Source: Collinsella sp. (lineage in GTDB: Bacteria; Actinomycetota; Coriobacteriia; Coriobacteriales; Coriobacteriaceae). Taken from it: a DNA stretch of 9,715 nucleotides. Both the position numbers and the translations under genes were made by a program. Positions 1 through 5,478 of the stretch are shown here, in pieces. Position 1 is the stretch's first letter; every line of letters begins with the position of its first letter. The DNA is taken from positions 1 to 9,715 of the forward strand of contig DYAA01000204.1 of the NCBI GenBank assembly GCA_019419405.1. Reading direction: 5' to 3'. The notes below the pieces were generated by a model. That model saw only the letters and a program-made list of their open reading frames with translations, made no database searches and was not told the DNA's origin.

Positions 1-2
1 CC

Positions 3-11
3 GGAGAGGAG
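3..11 (+). promoter_or_regulatory. Ribosome binding site of the citrate synthase gene
   Basis: GGAGAGGAG lies 5 bases before the ATG at 17 and is complementary to the 16S rRNA tail. It fixes the start. The promoter, if there is one directly upstream, is outside the window. Confidence 0.8.
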
Positions 12-16
12 CGCGC

Positions 17-1435
17 ATGGCCTACGACGCCAAGAAAATCTACTACCGCTTCGACGATCACCTGAGCCGCCTGGTTCTGGATTACGAGGCGAGCCGTCAG
101 ATTTCGCCCGAAAGCGAAAACCTCTACCACGGCCTGCCGACCGCCCCGTACGACGAGGGCCTGTTCGTAGAGCATAACGTCAAGCGCGGCCTGCGCAACG
201 CCGACGGCTCGGGCGTGGTCGCGGGCCTTACCCGCATCTCGGACGTGCACGGCTACAACAAGGTCGACGGCAAAGTCGTGCCCGACCAGGGCAAGCTTAC
301 GCTGCGCGGCTACAGCATCGAGGACCTGGTCAACAACGCCCAGGCCGAGAATCGCTACGGTTACGAAGAGGTCGCCTACCTGCTCATCACGGGCTCGCTG
401 CCCAACAAAGAGGAACTCGACGGTTTTTGCAGACGTCTGGGCGCTTTTAGGCACCTGAGCGACGAGTACGTCAAAGAGTTCCCCATGACCACGGTGTCGT
501 CGAGCATCATGAATGTGCTTCAGCGCGCCGTGCTGCTGCTCTACGCCTTCGATGCCGAGCCCGACGCCATTACGCCCGAGCACGAAATCGACGTCGCCAT
601 CTCCATGCTCGCCCGTCTCCCCCGCATCGCCGCCTTCGCGCATATGGCCTCGGTCGCCAAGCGCCGCGGCTCCGAGGTTCATGTACCGCACCCCACACCC
701 GGTCTCTCCACCGCCGAGACCATCCTGCAGGTGTTGCGCGGCGGCATGGCATTCACCCGCGACGAAGCCATGCTGCTCGACGTGATGCTCATGTTGCATG
801 CCGAGCACGGCGGCGGCAACAACTCCACGTTTGCCTGCCGCGTGCTGTCCTCCTCGGCCACCGACCCGTATTCCGCCTACGCCGCGGCCATCGGCTCGCT
901 CAAGGGCCCGCGCCACGGCGGCGCCAACGCCAAGGTCGTGTCCATGCACGAGGACATCCGTGCGCATGTCTCCAATTGGGAGGACGAGGACGAGGTCGCA
1001 GCCTACCTGGGCAAGATTCTCGACAAGCAGGCCTTCGACGGCACGGGTCTCATCTACGGCATGGGCCACGCCGTCTACACGCTCAGCGACCCGCGAGCCG
1101 AGGTCTGCCGCCACTACGCACGCACACTTGCCGCCAAGAAGGACCTGGGCGATGAGTTCGCGCTCATCGAGCGCATCGAGCGCCTGGCACCGCAGGTGAT
1201 GCGCGACCACGGCATGACCAAGCCTATCTGCGCCAACATCGACCTGTACACAGGCTTTATCTACAAGATGCTCGGCGTGCCCGAGACGCTTTTTACGCCG
1301 CTTTTCGCCGTCGCCCGCATGGCCGGCTGGTCGGCACACCGCATGGAAGAGCTCTTCTGCGCGCACCGTATTATTCGCCCGGCCTATCGTCCGGTGATCG
1401 AGCCGCTGGAGTACAAGCCGCTCGCCGACCGCTAG
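17..1435 (+). CDS. gltA: Citrate synthase (citrate/2-methylcitrate synthase family)
   Basis: This 472-residue cytoplasmic enzyme should condense acetyl-CoA with oxaloacetate to give citrate. The catalytic triad of the family is visible: His300 in GPRHGGAN, His351 in GMGHAVYTLSDPR and Asp409 in NIDLYTGF. An upstream histidine pair lies at HAEHGGGNN (261-269), and arginines that would bind substrate include Arg360. The N-terminal region of about 65 residues before the conserved GLTRISDVHGY segment is longer than in the compact citrate synthases and resembles forms seen in anaerobic Gram-positives. The ATG at 17 follows GGAGAGGAG with 5 bases between, which supports this start. The gene is followed by an intrinsic terminator and what precedes it lies outside the window. 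In a fermentative anaerobe its likely job is the oxidative branch toward 2-oxoglutarate and glutamate. A 2-methylcitrate synthase activity cannot be excluded from sequence alone, and the symbol is the generic one. Confidence 0.95.
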   Translation: MAYDAKKIYYRFDDHLSRLVLDYEASRQISPESENLYHGLPTAPYDEGLFVEHNVKRGLRNADGSGVVAGLTRISDVHGYNKVDGKVVPDQGKLTLRGYSIEDLVNNAQAENRYGYEEVAYLLITGSLPNKEELDGFCRRLGAFRHLSDEYVKEFPMTTVSSSIMNVLQRAVLLLYAFDAEPDAITPEHEIDVAISMLARLPRIAAFAHMASVAKRRGSEVHVPHPTPGLSTAETILQVLRGGMAFTRDEAMLLDVMLMLHAEHGGGNNSTFACRVLSSSATDPYSAYAAAIGSLKGPRHGGANAKVVSMHEDIRAHVSNWEDEDEVAAYLGKILDKQAFDGTGLIYGMGHAVYTLSDPRAEVCRHYARTLAAKKDLGDEFALIERIERLAPQVMRDHGMTKPICANIDLYTGFIYKMLGVPETLFTPLFAVARMAGWSAHRMEELFCAHRIIRPAYRPVIEPLEYKPLADR

Positions 1436-1457
1436 GACGCGGACCGTTATAGAACTC

Positions 1458-1497
1458 AAGCGTGGCCAGGGCATCACCGCCCTCGGCCACGCTTTTT
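1458..1497 (+). terminator. Intrinsic terminator after citrate synthase
   Basis: The arm AAGCGTGGCCAGGGC pairs with GCCCT-C-GGCCACGCTT across the six-base loop ATCACC, with a single bulged C at 1484. The helix is about 15 bp and GC-rich, and runs straight into a T tract at 1493-1497. It lies 22 bases after the stop of the citrate synthase gene. It ends only 25 bases before the next start codon, so it should also limit transcription into the downstream HAD gene. Confidence 0.92.
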
Positions 1498-1522
1498 ATG
1501 CCAGCAGAAAGGGCTGCATCGA

Positions 1523-2365
1523 ATGATTGTTTTTTCCGATATGGATGGAACGCTGTTGACGAGTGACAAGCAGATGAGCGACGCCACCTGGGCGATGCTC
1601 GACGAGCTCGCACGTCGCGGCATTGAGTTTGTACCGTGCACGGGACGTCCGCTGTCGGGCATCTTTGAGCCCATCCTCGCCCATCCCGCCGTGCACTATG
1701 CGGTCTGCGCCAATGGTGCCAGCGTCTGGCAGCTCGACGACGGTACGCCCACCGACACCTCACGTGCTACGCGCATTTTGAGCCGACCGCTCGATTGCGG
1801 CATTGCCCATCGCATCCGCCGCATCGCCGCCGGCCACGATGTGACCTTCGATATCTTCGCGGACGGGCAGTGCTTCCTCCCCCGCTCGCTCTACACGCGC
1901 CTGGACGAATTCTGCGGCGGCGACCCCCACATCGCGGCTTCGCTCAAGCGCACACGAACACCGATCGACATGGATATCGACAGCAAGATCGACGAGGTCG
2001 AGACGCTCGAACGCATCGCCATGTACTGGCACGACCCGGCCGATCGCGACGCCATCGCGTCGGAGCTCGACACGCTCGGAGGCATTGAGGTCACGCGTTC
2101 GTACGCCATGAATATCGAGGTCATGGGCGAGGGCGCCACCAAGGGAACGGCCCTCACGTGGCTCTGCGAGCACCTGGGCGAGCGTCTCGCCGACGCTTGG
2201 GCGTTCGGCGACAACATCAACGACATCCCCATGCTGCAGGCAGCGGGCCACGGCATGGCCATGATCAACGCCGAGCCCGAGGACCGCGAGGCCGCCGACG
2301 CCATCACCGAATACGACAACGACCACGACGGCGTCGCCCGCACCATCATGGCCGCCCTCGCCTAG
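1523..2365 (+). CDS. Cof-type HAD-superfamily phosphatase (HAD-IIB)
   Basis: This 280-residue protein is a probable cytoplasmic Mg-dependent phosphatase acting on small phosphorylated metabolites such as sugar phosphates or flavin-type phosphates; the substrate cannot be read from sequence. Motif I is DMDGTLL, with nucleophile Asp7 and general acid Asp9. Motif II is the Thr in CTGRP. Motif III is Lys207 in GATKGTAL. Motif IV is GDNIND, with metal-binding Asp230 and Asp234. The long segment between motifs II and III is the C2B-type cap that sets specificity. Length is normal for the Cof group. The ATG at 1523 follows AAAGGG by about 9 bases and places motif I at the usual distance from the N terminus. 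It lies in the same orientation as citrate synthase but behind a strong terminator, and I see no clear promoter of its own. It converges on a second HAD gene that is only distantly similar. Confidence 0.93.
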   Translation: MIVFSDMDGTLLTSDKQMSDATWAMLDELARRGIEFVPCTGRPLSGIFEPILAHPAVHYAVCANGASVWQLDDGTPTDTSRATRILSRPLDCGIAHRIRRIAAGHDVTFDIFADGQCFLPRSLYTRLDEFCGGDPHIAASLKRTRTPIDMDIDSKIDEVETLERIAMYWHDPADRDAIASELDTLGGIEVTRSYAMNIEVMGEGATKGTALTWLCEHLGERLADAWAFGDNINDIPMLQAAGHGMAMINAEPEDREAADAITEYDNDHDGVARTIMAALA

Positions 2366-2376
2366 CAGCAGCAACC

Positions 2377-2446
2377 CGGCAGGGTAGCTAATTTGGGGAC
2401 ACTCTTCGCGGGGCGCCGCAAGGACTGTCCCCATCTGCCGAATTAG
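2377..2446. repeat. Palindromic intergenic element between convergent HAD genes
   Basis: GGGGACA at 2395-2401 is the exact inverse of TGTCCCC at 2426-2432. Outside it, CTAATT (2388-2393) is inverse to AATTAG (2441-2446), and CGGCAG (2377-2382) is inverse to CTGCCG (2435-2440). These two outer pairs cannot form at once, because their order is the same on both sides, so the element has two alternative folds. The interior holds a small GCGG/CCGC stem. No T tract follows on either strand, so it is not a canonical intrinsic terminator, although it sits where a two-way terminator would. It overlaps the stop codon of the minus-strand HAD gene. It may belong to a dispersed family of palindromes; only a genome search can tell. 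Confidence 0.6.
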
Positions 2447-3237
2447 GCGAGACTCTCCAGCACGCGACGGAGCTCCTGCTGGACAGCGTGGTCGCGGTTG
2501 CACCCCACCACGCGATCGGCGACTGCCTTGAGCGCGGGGCGTGCGTTTTCCATCGCGCAGCCCGTGCCGACAAAGCGAATGATCTCGTAGTCGTTCATCG
2601 AGTCGCCAAACGCCATGACCTCGTCGCGTTCGACGCCATAGTGCTCCATGAGCTGTGCGATGCCCGAGGCCTTCGACACACCGGGCTGCATGGCATCGAT
2701 CCACGCGTTGCCCGAAGGCGCGAAAGAGAACAGGCCGCCCAGCTCGCGCTGCAACACGTAGGCGTTGTCCATCACGTTGCCGTCATCGCAGATAATCGAT
2801 GCCTTGATGATATTCACATGCGGATCGGGCAGTCCCCAAATGCGTTCGGCGTTGGGCAGATCTTTGTCGATCTCGCGGACAAATTTGTCCTCGTCGTCGA
2901 GCAAAAAGGACTTGGTGCGATCAAAGAGCGCCAGATGCATGTTAGGAAACATCTTGACCGTGCGCGCGAGCTTGCGGACGGCGAGATGCGAATATACCTC
3001 GCGATCGACCTCGACCCCTTCTGCATAGACCTGCGCACCATTCGCCGCGACAAAGTCCATTTTGTCGACCACGGGCGCAAAGAACTCGCATAGGCGGTCG
3101 TAACGGCGGCCCGAGGACGCAGCAAAGTGCACGCCGCGCTCGCGCAGGGCCTCAATCAGCTCATATGTCTCGGGCGGTACCTGGCTATTCTCATCAAGCA
3201 ACGTGCCGTCCATATCGGATGCAATCAGTTTAAACAT
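2443..3237 (-). CDS. Cof-type HAD-superfamily phosphatase (HAD-IIB), second copy
   Basis: This 264-residue protein is a probable cytoplasmic phosphatase for a small phosphorylated metabolite, specificity unknown. It carries motif I SDMDGTLLDE (Asp8 and Asp10), motif II ASSGRR (Ser41), motif III Lys189 in GVSKASGI, and motif IV GDSMND (Asp212 and Asp216). A C2B-type cap lies between motifs II and III. It resembles the HAD protein encoded at 1523-2365 only in these motifs: motif II uses Ser rather than Thr and the caps share little, so the two are unlikely to be a recent duplication. The ATG at 3237 has AAGGGAG seven bases upstream, which fixes the start. That site lies inside a long leader hairpin, so translation may be controlled. 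The gene lies downstream of ade on the same strand but across a 198-base gap, and has its own likely promoter. Confidence 0.93.
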   Translation of the reverse strand: MFKLIASDMDGTLLDENSQVPPETYELIEALRERGVHFAASSGRRYDRLCEFFAPVVDKMDFVAANGAQVYAEGVEVDREVYSHLAVRKLARTVKMFPNMHLALFDRTKSFLLDDEDKFVREIDKDLPNAERIWGLPDPHVNIIKASIICDDGNVMDNAYVLQRELGGLFSFAPSGNAWIDAMQPGVSKASGIAQLMEHYGVERDEVMAFGDSMNDYEIIRFVGTGCAMENARPALKAVADRVVGCNRDHAVQQELRRVLESLA

Positions 3238-3242
3238 AGAAA

Positions 3243-3304
3243 AGCTCCCTTCGGGCTTGATGGAATCGGATGTATATCCAAAATCACCGTACCCAAAGGG
3301 AGCT
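3243..3304 (-). promoter_or_regulatory. Leader hairpin covering the ribosome binding site of the second HAD gene
   Basis: On the minus strand AGCTCCCTTTGGG (3304-3292) pairs with CCCGAAGGGAGCT (3255-3243): 12 of 13 positions match. The downstream arm contains the AAGGGAG ribosome binding site (3245-3251). Inside, GGTG (3288-3285) can pair with CATC (3262-3259) using one G-U, and GGAT (3279-3276) with ATCC (3271-3268), leaving symmetric 3x3 and 5x5 internal loops and an ATAC tip. The downstream arm runs into TTTTCT directly before the ATG. The fold could hide the ribosome site or act as a weak terminator; the pairing is seen, the function is inferred. Confidence 0.55.
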
Positions 3305-3307
3305 CAA

Positions 3308-3336
3308 ATAAGACTCCGCGGACGCAAACGTTACAA
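3308..3336 (-). promoter_or_regulatory. Candidate sigma-70-type promoter for the second HAD gene
   Basis: On the minus strand TTGTAA (3336-3331) and TCTTAT (3313-3308) are separated by 17 bases. Each matches 4 of 6 positions of the TTGACA and TATAAT consensus. Transcription would begin near 3301, within the first few bases of the upstream arm of the leader hairpin, giving a leader of about 64 bases. The match is moderate and there is no independent evidence. Confidence 0.4.
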
Positions 3337-3410
3337 GGACCTGGCAAATAGCTCACGCGCGCCAGAGGCCCTACGGTCGCGGCGTCAGGCGACACGCCAC
3401 CCCGACGGCC

Positions 3411-3437
3411 AGTCGTTTAAAAACGTCCCCGATGACT
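3411..3437. repeat. GGGGAC-containing imperfect palindrome at the 3' end of ade
   Basis: AGTC (3411-3414) is inverse to GACT (3434-3437), and CGTTT (3414-3418) is inverse to AAACG (3421-3425). Between them lies GTCCCC (3425-3430), which reads GGGGAC on the minus strand. The element abuts and partly overlaps the stop codon of ade. It shares its GGGGAC core and gene-end position with the element at 2377-2446. I see no convincing intrinsic terminator after ade; the rest of the gap up to 3304 holds only a short GGCGT/ACGCC stem and the candidate promoter of the next gene. Confidence 0.35.
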
Positions 3438-5256
3438 AGTCGGCGTAGGTGAAGGTTGTGACGTCGAACATGCCCTCGGGGCGGATGCGGAGCGTCGGGA
3501 TGACCGGCAGGGGCAGGAAGATGATGCCCATGATGGGGTCGAGCGGCGGCTCAATACCCATGGCGCGCGCCTTGACCATAAAGTCGTCGTGCTGCGCCGC
3601 AACGTCTTCGGCAGCGCCCTCGCTCATCAGGCCGCCGAGCGCCAGCGGAATGCGCGCCACGACCTCGCCGTTGCGCACCAGCACGTGGCCGCCCTGCCCC
3701 ACGGCCTCAACGGCAGCCATCATATCCGCCGCATTGTCGCCCACCACGCACACGTTGTGCGAGTCGTGGCCGATCGTGGAGGCAATGGCGCCGCCCGTGA
3801 TGGTAAAGCCGCGCACCCAACCACGGCCGATATGCTTGCCGACCAAGCCCAGACCCGCGGGGCCGTCGCCGTCGGCGCCCTCGGCCTGCAGCGACACGCC
3901 ACGGCCATGGCGCTCAATCAGCATAATGCGGCGCAAGTCCTCGTCAGTCTCAGGACGAACCATACCCGTGATGGCCTTACCCGGCACCACGTCAATCACA
4001 GCCTCGCCCGGCTTAAAGGCATAGTCGAACACGTCGAGCGATAGCTTCGGCAGTTTAACGGAAGCACGCAGCTCATCGGCAAGGGCCGCAACCTCGGCCA
4101 TCTCGGGTGCAATCTCGCCCACAAAGGTGCCGTCCTGCGCCACCAGGGCACCGGCGGCATATACGCGATGCGGAGCCTTAGCAAACGTCAGGTCATCGAG
4201 CAACAGCAGGTCAGCGCGCTTGCCCGGGGCGATTGCGCCGCGGAGCTCGTGCGGGTCGCGGCAGCCGTGATCCAGGCCAAACGCCTCGGCCGTGGACAGG
4301 GACGCCATAGAGATGGCAACCACGGGGTCAATACCGGCCTCGATAGCCACGCGGCAGGCATTGTCGATCATACCGGTCGAAAGAGCATCGGAGGGAGCGC
4401 GGTCGTCGGTCGCAAAGCAGCAGCGGCGGGCGCGGGCAGGGTTCTCCAGCAGCATCGGCGACAGGTTGGCCAGGTCGTGGCTGCACGTGCCCTCACGCAG
4501 CATCACATACATGCCGCGGGACAGCTTGTCGAGCGCCTCCTCGGGAATCGTCGACTCGTGGTCGGCGATAATGCCCGCTGCGGCATAGGCGTTGAGGTCC
4601 TTACCGGCAACGAGCGGCGCATGGCCGTCGACCTGCTTGGACGGCGTCTGGTTGGCAGCATCGATGCGAGCACAGGTCTCGGAGTCAGCCATAAAGACGC
4701 CCGGCAGGTTCATCATTTCGCCCAGGCCAAAGACATCGCCCGGATGCTCGGCAAAAAACTCCTGCATATCGGCGGCGGTAATCACGGCACCGGCCTGCTC
4801 GTCGGGCAGCGCGGGCACGCACGAAGGCATCATGTACTTGATGGAGATGGGCGCGCGGCGGCCATCCTCGATCATAAAGCGCAAGCCGTCGAGACCGGCA
4901 ACATTGGCAATCTCGTGGCTGTCGGCAATGGCGGTGGTAGTACCGCGCGTCGCCGCCATGCGCGCATACTCGGCGGGACGGATGTTCGAAGACTCGATAT
5001 GCAGATGCCCGTCAATAAAACCGGGAGCGAGATAGCGACCCTGGCAGTCGATGACCTCAGTTGCCTCGTAGGTGCCAGCGGCATCGTCTCGACCATCGTA
5101 GAGCACGCCGACGATCACACCGTCCTTGACGGCAACGCTACCGGGCGCCACACGCTGGCCATACACGTCGACGATCTGCGCATTGGTAAACAGCGTGTCG
5201 ACGGGCACGCGCCCCTCGGCAGCCTCGATCACAGACCTCATGACCTCAACGGACAT
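3436..5256 (-). CDS. ade: Adenine deaminase
   Basis: This 606-residue cytoplasmic metalloenzyme should convert adenine to hypoxanthine and ammonia in purine salvage. It has the amidohydrolase layout of bacterial adenine deaminases: an N-terminal beta segment, then GFIDGHLHIESS with metal-binding His84 and His86, ADSHEIANV (112-120), GLGEMM with Glu180, DGHAP with His212, ADHEST with His233, and FATDDRAPSD with the catalytic acid region at 284-285. PGKRADLLLL (344-353) closes the barrel. The specific C-terminal domain follows, with GFTITGGAIASTIGHDSHN and the terminal FLPLPVIPTLRIRPEG segment. Length is slightly above the usual 570-600. A longer in-frame reading from a TTG at 5337 exists, but AAAGGAGT lies 4 bases before the ATG at 5256 and the residues upstream are not family-like, so I chose the ATG. 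No purine permease or other salvage gene is adjacent. The leader carries a terminator-like hairpin that may regulate the gene. Confidence 0.96.
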   Translation of the reverse strand: MSVEVMRSVIEAAEGRVPVDTLFTNAQIVDVYGQRVAPGSVAVKDGVIVGVLYDGRDDAAGTYEATEVIDCQGRYLAPGFIDGHLHIESSNIRPAEYARMAATRGTTTAIADSHEIANVAGLDGLRFMIEDGRRAPISIKYMMPSCVPALPDEQAGAVITAADMQEFFAEHPGDVFGLGEMMNLPGVFMADSETCARIDAANQTPSKQVDGHAPLVAGKDLNAYAAAGIIADHESTIPEEALDKLSRGMYVMLREGTCSHDLANLSPMLLENPARARRCCFATDDRAPSDALSTGMIDNACRVAIEAGIDPVVAISMASLSTAEAFGLDHGCRDPHELRGAIAPGKRADLLLLDDLTFAKAPHRVYAAGALVAQDGTFVGEIAPEMAEVAALADELRASVKLPKLSLDVFDYAFKPGEAVIDVVPGKAITGMVRPETDEDLRRIMLIERHGRGVSLQAEGADGDGPAGLGLVGKHIGRGWVRGFTITGGAIASTIGHDSHNVCVVGDNAADMMAAVEAVGQGGHVLVRNGEVVARIPLALGGLMSEGAAEDVAAQHDDFMVKARAMGIEPPLDPIMGIIFLPLPVIPTLRIRPEGMFDVTTFTYAD

Positions 5257-5276
5257 ACATACTCCTTTAACCGTAG

Positions 5277-5312
5277 AAAAAAGCTGCGGAGCGGACAGAC
5301 CTTCACCGCAGC
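5277..5312 (-). terminator. Terminator-like hairpin in the ade leader (possible attenuator)
   Basis: On the minus strand GCTGCGG (5312-5306) pairs perfectly with CCGCAGC (5289-5283) over a 16-base loop, followed at once by six T residues (5282-5277). This has the form of an intrinsic terminator, yet it lies just ahead of the ade ribosome binding site and does not follow a gene: tyrS upstream already has its own terminator at 5416-5451. The GCGG of the first arm can instead pair with a nearer CCGC inside the loop, giving a competing smaller stem. The position suggests premature termination or attenuation; this is inference. Confidence 0.55.
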
Positions 5313-5324
5313 AAGCCAATAGCC

Positions 5325-5353
5325 ATTGTATGCCCAAAAGAAAGTCCCGCTAA
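5325..5353 (-). promoter_or_regulatory. Candidate promoter of ade
   Basis: On the minus strand TACAAT (5330-5325) matches 5 of 6 bases of a -10 box. With 17 bases between, TTAGCG (5353-5348) is a poor -35 box, 3 of 6. Transcription would start near 5318, six bases before the terminator-like hairpin, giving a leader of about 62 bases. The -10 box is good and the -35 box weak, so an activator or another start remains possible. Confidence 0.4.
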
Positions 5354-5383
5354 CACCCCTTCCGCTTAACGGCACCGCCAAAT

Positions 5384-5406
5384 GATCCCTCCGTCCCCAA
5401 GGGATC
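5384..5406. repeat. GATCCCT/AGGGATC inverted repeat with GGGGAC core
   Basis: GATCCCT (5384-5390) and AGGGATC (5400-5406) are perfect inverses around the nine bases CCGTCCCCA, which read TGGGGACGG on the minus strand. The element lies between the tyrS terminator and the ade promoter. It has no T tract on either side. Its core resembles those at 2395-2401 and 3425-3430. It could be an operator for ade or one unit of a dispersed palindrome family. Confidence 0.5.
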
Positions 5407-5415
5407 GTCGTAACC

Positions 5416-5451
5416 AAAAAGGCCGCAGTCGGGATTCCCGGCTGCGGCCTT
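5416..5451 (-). terminator. Intrinsic terminator after tyrS
   Basis: On the minus strand AAGGCCGCAG (5451-5442) pairs with CTGCGGCCTT (5428-5419), with a further CGGG/CCCG helix inside across one C-A mismatch. A T tract follows (5420-5416). It begins 27 bases after the tyrS stop. The opposite strand has no comparable T tract, so it works for tyrS. Confidence 0.93.
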
Positions 5452-5478
5452 ATTGCACTTGTGAGGTCAACTCGCTCG

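Noticed and set aside
1760..2704. A 314-codon minus-strand frame covering parts of both HAD genes
   Set aside because: It crosses two well-supported convergent genes and the palindrome between them, and its translation is compositionally odd with no family resemblance.
1523..3237. The two HAD genes as a recent inverted duplication
   Set aside because: They share only the four catalytic motifs. Motif II differs (CTGR against SSGR), and lengths and cap regions differ, so they are ordinary distant paralogues.
3361..3390. An intrinsic terminator for ade in the GGCGT/ACGCC stem
   Set aside because: The stem has only 5 bp with an 8-base loop and no T tract follows on the minus strand.
4168..5322. 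A 384-codon open frame on the plus strand, opposite ade
   Set aside because: It is a shadow of the adenine deaminase gene, whose metal-binding and C-terminal motifs are complete. No ribosome binding site or recognisable domain supports the opposite frame.
5257..5337. A purine riboswitch before ade
   Set aside because: No three-way junction with the conserved purine-binding core and kissing loops can be drawn in the short leader. Only the terminator-like stem is visible.
5257..5337. A 27-residue N-terminal extension of adenine deaminase from a TTG at 5337
   Set aside because: The extension would run through the terminator-like hairpin and the candidate -10 box, has no family-like sequence, and the ATG at 5256 has a near-perfect ribosome site.
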